Position numbers and translations under genes: made by a program. From the NCBI RefSeq assembly GCF_012928505.1, contig NZ_JABBJN010000028.1, positions 1 to 64,000 of the forward strand: DNA of 64,000 nt, read 5' to 3'. Shown one piece after another: positions 25,941 to 33,143 of this stretch. The notes under the pieces were generated by a model. That model was not told the DNA's origin. It saw only the letters and a program-made list of their open reading frames with translations, and searched no databases. Within the stretch, counting starts at the first letter, position 1, and each line of letters begins with the position of its first letter. Origin of the DNA: Achromobacter sp. Bel. Lineage in GTDB: Bacteria > Pseudomonadota > Gammaproteobacteria > Burkholderiales > Burkholderiaceae_B.

Positions 25941-26549
25941 TCAATGCGGCGCGGCGGCCCAGCGCACAGCATCCGCCACCGAGCCGGTTTGCGCAATCAG
26001 CCGCATGCTGGCCAGCGACGCCCGGTGCACGGCCTCGTCGGCCGAGGCGCACGCGTCTTCGGCCACCATCACGTCGAAGCCGATGTCGGCGGCATGGCGC
26101 ACCGTTCCCTCCACGACCGAATGCGTCGCCACGCCGGCCACCACCAGGCGGCGCGCGCCGATCACCCGCAGCGTTTCCTCCAGCGGGGTGCCGTAGAACG
26201 CGCTGATGCGGGTGTGCTTCACGATGAATTCGCGGGGGCTGCCGGCCAACGGTTGCAAGCCCTCGTAGAAGGCGCTGCCCCACTGCCCTTCGGGCACCGC
26301 GCCGATCGTCGCCACATTGCGGAAGATCGCGCAGTTGGGCAGCAGGTCGGCGTAGTCGGGCCGGAAGGCGATGCGCACGTGCACGATAGGCAGCGCCTGC
26401 GCCCGCGCGCCGTCCAGCAACGCGGCGGCGCTGTCCAGCAGGCGCTGGCGCGCGCCGCGGTCGGCGTCCAGCCCGACGCGGATCTTGCCGTCGGGATGCA
26501 GCACGTCGTTCTGGTAGTGCAGCGCCAGCACCGCGGCGTCAACCCCCAT
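25941..26549 (-). CDS. Isochorismatase-like hydrolase without the catalytic Cys
   Basis: Cysteine-hydrolase-superfamily protein of 202 residues from ATG 26549. The catalytic Asp is present (Asp15 in HYQND), as is the Lys (Lys111 in IVKHTRISAF). The nucleophile position in the usual G-V-x-T-x-x-C-V motif reads GVATHSVV, so Cys is replaced by Val145. True isochorismatases (vinyl-ether hydrolysis) also dispense with a Cys, unlike nicotinamidase-type amidases. The start overlaps the stop of the dioxygenase beta gene (ATGA). The substrate is probably an intermediate of the same aromatic pathway. Confidence 0.82.
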   Translation of the reverse strand: MGVDAAVLALHYQNDVLHPDGKIRVGLDADRGARQRLLDSAAALLDGARAQALPIVHVRIAFRPDYADLLPNCAIFRNVATIGAVPEGQWGSAFYEGLQPLAGSPREFIVKHTRISAFYGTPLEETLRVIGARRLVVAGVATHSVVEGTVRHAADIGFDVMVAEDACASADEAVHRASLASMRLIAQTGSVADAVRWAAAPH

Positions 26550-27082
26550 CACACGAACACCTCGAACACGTCGTGCGCGTCGTCGCAGTTGACGAGATCC
26601 ACGCGTTTCATGCGGATGCGCCAGCCGTCGCCTTCGGCGGCCAGCTTGTGGGTGTACCGGCCCGCCAGCTGGCGCGGCTGGCGCTTGCGCCATTCCGTCA
26701 TCTGGAACGCCGAATGCACCACCAGGTTGCCACCCGCGTCCACGCCTTCAACCTGCACGCCGCCCACCAGCCGCACGCTGCGCGTAGGCGGCTGCTGCGA
26801 CCAGTTGCGGGGGTGCTCCAGCCGGCGGATGCGCACGTCGCGCAGCATCCGGTCTTCCCAGAACAGCGAAATGTGATCGTACGGGCTTTGCTGGCCCGGC
26901 ACCCGCGGCATCCAGTACATGCCGTCCGGCGTCCACAGCGACTGCCAGTCGTCGTAGCGCCGTTCGTCCAGCAGCCGCGCCTCGCGGTAGAGGAACTGGG
27001 CGATGCGGTGGTAGGCGTCCGCCGGCACGTCGGCCGGCGCCAGGCCGGTGGTGGCGACGTCGAAATCCAGGTCTAGCAACAT
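26549..27082 (-). CDS. Aromatic-ring-hydroxylating dioxygenase, small (beta) subunit
   Basis: Structural NTF2/SnoaL-fold subunit of 177 residues that holds the catalytic alpha trimer together. Family features are FLYREARLLDERRYDDWQSLWTPDGMYWMP in the N-terminal half, YDHISLFWEDRMLRDVRIRRLEHPRNW and the C-terminal RIRMKRVDLVNCDD. ATG 27082 is preferred because upstream residues lie inside the alpha gene in another frame. It overlaps the alpha gene by 10 bp and the next gene by 1 bp. No ferredoxin or reductase gene is in the cluster. Confidence 0.9.
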   Translation of the reverse strand: MLLDLDFDVATTGLAPADVPADAYHRIAQFLYREARLLDERRYDDWQSLWTPDGMYWMPRVPGQQSPYDHISLFWEDRMLRDVRIRRLEHPRNWSQQPPTRSVRLVGGVQVEGVDAGGNLVVHSAFQMTEWRKRQPRQLAGRYTHKLAAEGDGWRIRMKRVDLVNCDDAHDVFEVFV

Positions 27083-28416
27083 GCGCCTTCTCCCGTGGCG
27101 GGCGCGGTCGACGCCGCGCCGGCTTCCATATAGGTCTTCCAGGCGCGAAACTGGTTGCGCATGGGCAATTCGCTGGTGCCGTTGACGGACACCAGGCCAT
27201 CGGCGTCGCTGCGGTCGCTGCCGTGGTAGCGGTGCATGCTGACCCATTCGCCGCCGCGCGTGGCGTTACCTTCCTGGCAGCGGTTGTAGAGTTCGATATC
27301 GTCCGGCATCACGTTGGACGACGGCGAGTTGATGACGTTGGCATACAGCATGGCGCGCTTGAACACTCCGTCAGGCGCGCCCTTGCAACGGAAGGTCTGG
27401 ATCTCGATCAGCGTGCGGTCCACGGCGACCGGACGGATCACGCGGAACTGCTGGAACACCGTATGCGGCGAACCGCTGCCGTAGATCACCGTGTTGTGGC
27501 GGTTCATGCCCAGGATCTCGCGGGCGCGCTCCTCGCCGTAAGCGGCCGTCAGCGTCTCGAAGTGCGCGCGCGACACCGGATCGCGCTCGGCGGCGCCCGG
27601 GTTGAAGATGCCTTCCATATAGCCGTGGCCGTTGTCGTAGGCGCGCAGCTCCAGCTTCTCCCAGAACTCGTAGGGCTCGCCGTTGCCGTCCATGATGTGC
27701 AGCTCCAGCGGCATTTCGCCCATTTCCTTGGCCTCGTCGCGGGCCGCGGCATAGGACGATTCATGCGTCACGCGGGCATGCATCGTGTCGTGCAGGTTCT
27801 CGTAGAACACCTTCCAGTTCGACCGCTGCATCACTCGGAAGATGCCGCCCGCGACTTCGACCTCGCCCACCGGCGAACGATCGCACAGGTTGTCGATGGA
27901 CGAGCGCACGCCGCCCAGGAAGTCCGTCAGCGCCGGCCCGTCCTTCGCCTGGCTGGCGAAGACGAAGCCGCGGTAGCTTTCCACGCGGGCCAGCCGGCGC
28001 ATCGAGAACGTCGGATCCTTCGGGTCGTAGGACGTGCCTTCCAGGCCCTGCTTGAGCGGCACGCCCAGATGGCCGCCGTCCAGCTTGAAGGTCCAGGCGT
28101 GGTAGGGGCAGCGGAAGAACTTGCCTACGCAGCCCTCGCCGTCGGCCACGATCTTCGCGCCTTTGTGCGGGCAGCGGTTGTACAGCACATGCACATTGCC
28201 GTCTGAGGCGCGCACCATCAGCACGTCCTGGTCGCCCAGCCGGGTGGTGTGGTAGTCGCCCGTCTTGGGCACCTGGCTTTCGTGGCCCACGTAGATCCAG
28301 GCGTGGCCGTAGATCCGTTGCATCTCCAGGTCGAAGATGGCCGGATCGGTATAGACGGCGCGGTGCACGCTGTCGCCGCGCACCATCGCGGCCAATTGTT
28401 CTTGCGAATAAGACAT
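27073..28416 (-). CDS. Aromatic-ring-hydroxylating dioxygenase, Rieske alpha subunit
   Basis: Catalytic subunit of 447 residues that dihydroxylates an aromatic ring with O2 and electrons from a reductase. The Rieske 2Fe-2S ligands are Cys82-x-His84 (CPHKG) and Cys103-x2-His106 (CPYHAW). The mononuclear iron site follows the ENxxDxxHxxxxH pattern with Asp210, His213 and His218, and an Asp in MPDDIELYNR is the likely third ligand. Length and motifs are normal. It sits 10 bp after the DLH-fusion gene and overlaps the beta gene. The true substrate is unknown, and an aromatic carboxylate is likely from the transporter context. Confidence 0.92.
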   Translation of the reverse strand: MSYSQEQLAAMVRGDSVHRAVYTDPAIFDLEMQRIYGHAWIYVGHESQVPKTGDYHTTRLGDQDVLMVRASDGNVHVLYNRCPHKGAKIVADGEGCVGKFFRCPYHAWTFKLDGGHLGVPLKQGLEGTSYDPKDPTFSMRRLARVESYRGFVFASQAKDGPALTDFLGGVRSSIDNLCDRSPVGEVEVAGGIFRVMQRSNWKVFYENLHDTMHARVTHESSYAAARDEAKEMGEMPLELHIMDGNGEPYEFWEKLELRAYDNGHGYMEGIFNPGAAERDPVSRAHFETLTAAYGEERAREILGMNRHNTVIYGSGSPHTVFQQFRVIRPVAVDRTLIEIQTFRCKGAPDGVFKRAMLYANVINSPSSNVMPDDIELYNRCQEGNATRGGEWVSMHRYHGSDRSDADGLVSVNGTSELPMRNQFRAWKTYMEAGAASTAPATGEGACC

Positions 28417-28425
28417 GTCGGCCTC

Positions 28426-29670
28426 CTACTTGTTCTCGCTATCTTTCCAACGCGCCATCAGCGTGTTGGACGGCAAGGTCTCGTCCAGCAGCTTCGCCGC
28501 CGTTTCACGACCCGCCACGGGCAGGCCCTTGGGGTCCAGCAGGCCCACCTGCACCAGCACGCTGGCCTGGTCCCAGTAGATGTGCTCGTGATAGAGCTTG
28601 TCGCCCCGGAACTTCACGATGGCGATCAGCGGGATCTCCACCGGCCGGCCCGTGGGCGCCACGCCCGGCAGCAACCAGTCAATCTCGGTCGTGTGCGTGA
28701 AGCAGAACAGCAGTTCGTCCACGATCTGGGTCGCGCCCACCGTGCGCGACAGCGGCACCAGCCGCGTGTCGGGCGGGTTGCTGTTGACGAAATGGTGCTG
28801 GTAGAAGCGCGACAGCTCCTTGTGGCCCACGCCGCCCGTCATCGTCGGGATATGGTTCACGTACGGTTCGGCCACCATCGTGGCCATGGTGGCCGCCACA
28901 TCGCGCGTGCCGAATTCATATTCGCAGTGCTTGTCCCACAAGGCCGAATAATCGAACTCGGGACCGATGGCGCGCTGCAGGGCCGCCATGCTGCGCTGAT
29001 GCGCCATCAAGGCGGACGGCTTGTCGTAGTGGTCGCCGCCGGTGCGCGCGAACGCGTGATCCATGCCGGGGTACACGTAGAGTTCCACGCCCGGCTTGCC
29101 GCCCAGCGCCGCGAGGATGCGCTGGCGCGCCTCGGGCGGACAGAAGCCGTCCTGCTCGGCGATGTGCAGCACCAGGCGGCCGCGCAAGTTGGCGGCTTCT
29201 TCCAGGCTGCTTTCGATGCCCACGCCGTAGTAGCCCACCGCCACGTCCACATCGGTGCGGCAGGCGGCCAGATAGGCCAGCTTGCCGCCCAGGCAATAGC
29301 CCAGCACGCCCACCCCGCCCTGCTGCTCGGGCAAGCCGCGCAGCACGGCGATCGCGGACGCGATGTCTTTCAAGCCCAGCTCCACGTCAAAGCCCTGGTA
29401 GAGCTCGAACGCGCGCGGCATGTCGGCCGGACCATCGGTGAGCTGGATGCCGGGCTGCTGGCGCCAGAACAGGTCGGGCACCACCACCACGTAACCCTCT
29501 TCCGCCAGCAACTGCGCCGCGCGGCGCATGAAATCGTTGACGCCGAAGATCTCCTGGCACAGCACCAGGCCGGGGCCGTGGCCCGCAGCCGGCACGGCCA
29601 CGTAGGCGCCGAAGGACTTGCCATCGTGCGAGGGGATCGTGATCTCGCGCGTCGTGATGTTCAGGGTCAT
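28426..29670 (-). CDS. Dienelactone hydrolase fused to an NTF2/SnoaL-like domain
   Basis: Two-domain protein of 414 residues starting at ATG 29670 behind AGGAGA. The N-terminal domain (about 1-240) is a dienelactone hydrolase with the full catalytic set: Glu40 in CQEIFG, Cys126 in GYCLGG, Asp174 in QDGFCP and His205 in GMDHAF. These match the spacing of classical carboxymethylenebutenolidase. The C-terminal domain (about 270-390) resembles a SnoaL/NTF2-like fold (DELLFCFTHTTEIDWLLPG). Dienelactone hydrolases open lactones after ortho ring cleavage, so it probably acts downstream of the dioxygenase encoded next to it. What the second domain does is unknown. Confidence 0.83.
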   Translation of the reverse strand: MTLNITTREITIPSHDGKSFGAYVAVPAAGHGPGLVLCQEIFGVNDFMRRAAQLLAEEGYVVVVPDLFWRQQPGIQLTDGPADMPRAFELYQGFDVELGLKDIASAIAVLRGLPEQQGGVGVLGYCLGGKLAYLAACRTDVDVAVGYYGVGIESSLEEAANLRGRLVLHIAEQDGFCPPEARQRILAALGGKPGVELYVYPGMDHAFARTGGDHYDKPSALMAHQRSMAALQRAIGPEFDYSALWDKHCEYEFGTRDVAATMATMVAEPYVNHIPTMTGGVGHKELSRFYQHHFVNSNPPDTRLVPLSRTVGATQIVDELLFCFTHTTEIDWLLPGVAPTGRPVEIPLIAIVKFRGDKLYHEHIYWDQASVLVQVGLLDPKGLPVAGRETAAKLLDETLPSNTLMARWKDSENK

Positions 29671-29717
29671 GCGGTTCTCCTGTAAGGCGTGATGCGTATC
29701 GCGTGAATCGGGCCGGC

Positions 29718-30896
29718 CTACTTCATCTGGCACGAAGCGGCGAAGGGGTCCTGGTACTGCGTCAGCACCGTGCCCGTCAGCTTGTTGGCCAGCTTGCCAT
29801 CCGCGCCCGCCTCGACGACGCGCAGGTAGTAGTTCTGGATCGGATACTGATTGCGGTTGAACTTGAAGTCGCCTCGCACCGACTTGAAGTCCGCACGCCG
29901 CAAGGCCGGGCGCAACGCGTCCGCCTCCAGTTTGCCGCCGGTCTGGCGCACGGCGCTGTCCAGCAGCATGGCCGCGTCGTAGCCTTGCGAGGCATACAGC
30001 GTCGGGCTGCGGTTATAGGTCTTCTTGAAGTCTTCGACGAACTTGCGGTTGGCCGGGTTGTCCAGGTCGACGGCCCACTGCGAGGTATTGCGCAACCCCT
30101 GGATGGGCGCACCCACCGCCGCGATCGTGTCCTCGTCACCCGAAAAGCCGGGCGCCAGCAGCGCGATGTCCTTTGACAGGCCCGCGCCGTTGAACTGTTT
30201 GATGAAATTCACGCCCATGCCGCCGGGCAGGAAGAAGAACACCGCGTCCGGCTTGCTGGCGCGCAGCCGCGTGATCTCGACCCCGTAGTCCAATTGGCCG
30301 AGCTGGGTGTAGATCTCTTCAGACAGGCCGCCCTTGTACAGGCGCTTGAAGCCGTTCAACGATTCGCGGCCACCGGGATAGTCGGGCGCGATCAGGGCCA
30401 CGCTTTTGTAGCCTTGGTCGGCGGCGTACTTGCCCATGGCGGCGGGAATGTCCTCGTTCTGCCACGCCACCGCGAAGAAATTCGGATTACAGCCCGCGCC
30501 CGCATAGTTTTCCGGCCCGGTATTGGTGCTGAGATAGATCGTCCCCGACTGCAGGATGGCCGGCATCACCGGCAACAGCACGTTCGAAAACACAATGCCC
30601 GTCATGATGTCCACGCGGTCGCGCTTGAGCAGGCGCTCTACGGCCTGGCGGCCGGTATCCGCCTTCTGCTGGTCGTCGGCCACCACCACTTCCGCCGGCA
30701 GCCCGCCCAGCTTGCCGCCCGTATGCTGCAGCGCCAGATTGAAGCCGTCGCGGATCTCGTTGCCCAGCGCCGAGCCCGGCCCGGACAGCGTGGTCAGCAA
30801 CCCCACCTTGACCTTGTCGGCCGCCGAGGCCCCCGCCGCCGCCGCCATGCAGACCAACGCGGCCAGCGCGCGCCGGCTCCAGAGATTTCGATTCAT
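29718..30896 (-). CDS. Periplasmic ligand-binding protein, Liv/aromatic-acid type
   Basis: Type I periplasmic binding protein of 392 residues from ATG 30896, with a signal peptide ending GASA. Family features are VKVGLLTTLSGPGSALGNEIRDGFNLAL, PDYPGGRESLNGFKR, FFLPGGMGVNFIKQF and YPIQNYYLRVVEAG. Much of it is recognisably homologous to the binding protein at 51330-52493. It is the first gene of the dioxygenase operon, which has no permease or ATPase, so it probably feeds one of the Liv permeases elsewhere. The likely ligand is an aromatic acid. That is inference. Confidence 0.88.
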   Translation of the reverse strand: MNRNLWSRRALAALVCMAAAAGASAADKVKVGLLTTLSGPGSALGNEIRDGFNLALQHTGGKLGGLPAEVVVADDQQKADTGRQAVERLLKRDRVDIMTGIVFSNVLLPVMPAILQSGTIYLSTNTGPENYAGAGCNPNFFAVAWQNEDIPAAMGKYAADQGYKSVALIAPDYPGGRESLNGFKRLYKGGLSEEIYTQLGQLDYGVEITRLRASKPDAVFFFLPGGMGVNFIKQFNGAGLSKDIALLAPGFSGDEDTIAAVGAPIQGLRNTSQWAVDLDNPANRKFVEDFKKTYNRSPTLYASQGYDAAMLLDSAVRQTGGKLEADALRPALRRADFKSVRGDFKFNRNQYPIQNYYLRVVEAGADGKLANKLTGTVLTQYQDPFAASCQMK

Positions 30897-31042
30897 GAGC
30901 CACCCCGTTTCCACCGCCAGCCGCGCTGGCGGAAAGCTGACAGATCCCGTCTGCCGTCGGTTCATGCGTGCTGCCGATCCACGTCGCCTCCCAGCGTATG
31001 CCGCCAAGGCGCTCCGCTCTATCCGAATATGGTCGGTTTTAT

Positions 31043-31079
31043 CCGGGATTCACTTAATTCCCAAGCCGGGACGATTAAA
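31043..31079. promoter_or_regulatory. Direct-repeat candidate operator for the AraC regulator
   Basis: CCGGGA (31043, 31066) followed by TTAA (31054, 31075) occurs twice in the same orientation, about two helical turns apart, 50-80 bp before the AraC start in the divergent gap. AraC proteins usually bind such direct repeats. Confidence 0.35.
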
Positions 31080-31125
31080 TTACTCTGGCCGCAGATACGG
31101 GAGCGTTCCCGTCCCGGAGGCATCC

Positions 31126-32106
31126 ATGCACGGCTGGTCCCGACTCACGCTTGCGCCCTTGCTCAAACGGCGCGTGTTCAGCTCCACCCAGCAGGACGAG
31201 ACCCGCACGCTCGTGTCCGAAGCATTGAAGGAACACCGACTGACCTGGAAGGGCGGCCGCGTGGACGCCGAACTGAACCGGGGCCGCTTCGGCTCCTTGA
31301 CGGTCTGTACGTTGCGCTACGGCGCCGAAGTCCACATCGAACCCGACCGCCTGCAGGACTTCATGCTGGTGCAAGTGCCGCTGCGCGGCCGCGCCTGCAT
31401 CGACTGCGGCGACGAGCGCGTGAACGCCAACCCCGATTGCGCCGCCGTCATCGCCCCCAACCGCCCGCTGCGGCTGCACTGGGAAGCAGGCTGCGAACAA
31501 CTGCTGCTGAAGATCCCCCGCGGCAAACTGGAAGCCATCGGCCGGCACGCCTTCGGCGACGCCGCCACCCGCCCGCTGGACTTCAGCCCCGCGCTACGCC
31601 TGGACACCCCTATCGGCGCCGTCTGGCGCAGCATGATGAGCGCCCTTATTCATCTCTTGCCCACCCTGGACGACGGCGCCCCTCGCCCGCCCGCCGCGTG
31701 GCTGGAACACATGGAAGACAGCCTGATCCTGCACCTGCTCTACAACCAGCCCAACACCTGGCAGACCCAGTCCGGCCAAACCCCGGCCATCCCGCGCCGC
31801 CTGACGCTGGCCGAAACCTACATGCGCGACCACCTGGCCGCCCCCCTCACTCTGACCGACATCGCCCGCCACGCCGGCGCCAGCGCCACCGCCCTGACCC
31901 GCCTGTTCCAGGAACACCGCGACACCACCCCCATGAACGCGCTACGCGCGCTGCGGCTGGACACGGCAAGGCAAAAGCTGAAGACAAACGCCACCGCCAG
32001 CGTGACCGAGGTTGCGCTGGGCGTCGGGTTTGGACATCTGGGAAGGTTTTCGGAGTATTACCGGGAACGCTTCGGCGAATTGCCGAGGGAGACGCGACGC
32101 GGTTGA
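31126..32106 (+). CDS. AraC-family transcriptional regulator
   Basis: Regulator of 326 residues starting at ATG 31126 with GGAGG seven bases upstream. The N-terminal ligand region (about 1-200, cupin-like; FMLVQVPLRGRACIDCG) is followed by two helix-turn-helix motifs: LTLTDIARHAGASATALTRLF and VTEVALGVGFGHLGRFSEYYRERFGELP. It is divergent from the dioxygenase operon, with 229 bp between them, so it is probably the operon's activator responding to the aromatic substrate. It is convergent with the aminobenzoate operon. Confidence 0.9.
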   Translation: MHGWSRLTLAPLLKRRVFSSTQQDETRTLVSEALKEHRLTWKGGRVDAELNRGRFGSLTVCTLRYGAEVHIEPDRLQDFMLVQVPLRGRACIDCGDERVNANPDCAAVIAPNRPLRLHWEAGCEQLLLKIPRGKLEAIGRHAFGDAATRPLDFSPALRLDTPIGAVWRSMMSALIHLLPTLDDGAPRPPAAWLEHMEDSLILHLLYNQPNTWQTQSGQTPAIPRRLTLAETYMRDHLAAPLTLTDIARHAGASATALTRLFQEHRDTTPMNALRALRLDTARQKLKTNATASVTEVALGVGFGHLGRFSEYYRERFGELPRETRRG

Positions 32107-32153
32107 TGGGGTCGCCGTACGGGGGTGCCACGTACGACGGACCCGTAACGCCA

Positions 32154-32214
32154 CGACGCAAGACGATGCGTAAGCGCCACGAGGCCGCCCCCGCGCCGGG
32201 CGTCAAAAGAACCC
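32154..32214. repeat. Composite intergenic element, relic copy D
   Basis: In the 131-bp gap between the convergent AraC and RidA-like genes, a degenerate ACGCAAGACGATGCGTAAGC segment and the following GGCCGCC-rich stretch match the central module of copies A-C. It runs directly into GCGTCAAAAGAACCC, the right-edge motif (GCGTCTTAAGAACCC elsewhere). The long hairpins are absent, so this looks like an internally deleted copy. Confidence 0.6.
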
Positions 32215-32237
32215 GCCCCCCGCCTCCCGTCAAAGCA

Positions 32238-32645
32238 TCAAGCCGCCGGCACCACAGCCGTCACTTCAATCTCCACCTTGGCCCGATCCTCAACCAGATC
32301 CGCCACTTCCACCGCCGTCATCGCCGGAAAATGCCGGCCGATGAACTCGCGGTAGTGTTTTCCGATCGCCGGATACGCCGCCACGTACGCGTCCTTGTCC
32401 GTGACATACCAAGTCATCCGCACGATATGCTCAGGCTTGGCGCCGCCCTCGGCCAGGATGGCCACGATGTTCGACAGCGTCTGGCGGACCTGGTCCGCCA
32501 AGTCATCCGATTCGAACTGCTGCTGGCCATTCCACCCCACCTGCCCGCCCACGAACACGAGCTTGCTGCCCACCGTCATTTCGGTCAGCACGCCATTCGA
32601 ATAGCCCCGGGGCGCCATCCAATCCGGCGGTTGCAGAATCTTCAT
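32238..32645 (-). CDS. RidA/YjgF family protein lacking the canonical Arg
   Basis: Rid-family protein of 135 residues and normal length. RidA proper hydrolyses reactive enamine/imine intermediates to keto acids plus ammonia. Family features are GGQVGWNGQQQ, QTLSNIVAILAEGGAKPEHIVRMTWYVTD and the C-terminal AVEVADLVEDRAKVEIEVTAVV. The position of the catalytic Arg of E. coli RidA (Arg105, in VARLP) is Asp here (VADLV), so it belongs with the Arg-lacking Rid groups, whose activity is unclear. It is last in the 2-aminobenzoate operon. Handling of a ring-derived enamine is attractive but unproven. Confidence 0.88.
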   Translation of the reverse strand: MKILQPPDWMAPRGYSNGVLTEMTVGSKLVFVGGQVGWNGQQQFESDDLADQVRQTLSNIVAILAEGGAKPEHIVRMTWYVTDKDAYVAAYPAIGKHYREFIGRHFPAMTAVEVADLVEDRAKVEIEVTAVVPAA

Positions 32646-32696
32646 AACGTCTCATCCTATTTTTAAGAAAACAAACTACAGGGTGGCCCGCGCCGC

Positions 32697-33122
32697 TTAC
32701 GCCGCGCCGGCCAGATAATCCTGCATGCGTTCCCGCAAGTCCGCAGGCAGCGGCATCGACTTCATCGTCCGCAAATCCACTGTCACGATCGTCAGCGTCG
32801 CCGACAACCGCAACTGGCCGTCAGGCCCTTCGAAACGCACCAGCGCCTTGAACGACGCCCCGCCGATGCGCTGCACCTCCAGCGTCTGGCGCAAGCGTTC
32901 GTGCCAGCGGCTGGGCGCACTGAAATCGCACGTCACCGACGCCATCGGCGTGCCGATGTGACGATCCACATGCAGCGCGTGGAACGGCAGCCCCATGCCC
33001 TTGTCGAACCATTCTTCGACAAAGTCGTTGATCATCTCGAAATAGCGCGGGTAGAAGACAATGCCCGCCGGGTCACAATGACGGAAGCGGACTTCTACCT
33101 GGCTGATGAAAGGAGCGGCCAT
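32697..33122 (-). CDS. Acyl-CoA thioesterase, 4-hydroxybenzoyl-CoA thioesterase type
   Basis: Hot-dog-fold thioesterase of 141 residues that releases CoA from an acyl- or aroyl-CoA. The catalytic Asp is Asp17 in RFRHCDPAGIVFYPRYFEM, the classic 4HBT pattern. The rest (FDKGMGLPFHALHVDRHIGTPM..., TLTIVTVDL) is normal. It lies 21 bp after the ligase gene in a CoA-dependent aromatic operon. It could free CoA from dead-end thioesters such as 2-aminobenzoyl-CoA or from a pathway product. Confidence 0.88.
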   Translation of the reverse strand: MAAPFISQVEVRFRHCDPAGIVFYPRYFEMINDFVEEWFDKGMGLPFHALHVDRHIGTPMASVTCDFSAPSRWHERLRQTLEVQRIGGASFKALVRFEGPDGQLRLSATLTIVTVDLRTMKSMPLPADLRERMQDYLAGAA

Positions 33123-33143
33123 GATGATTTCCCGGTTGCCAGT

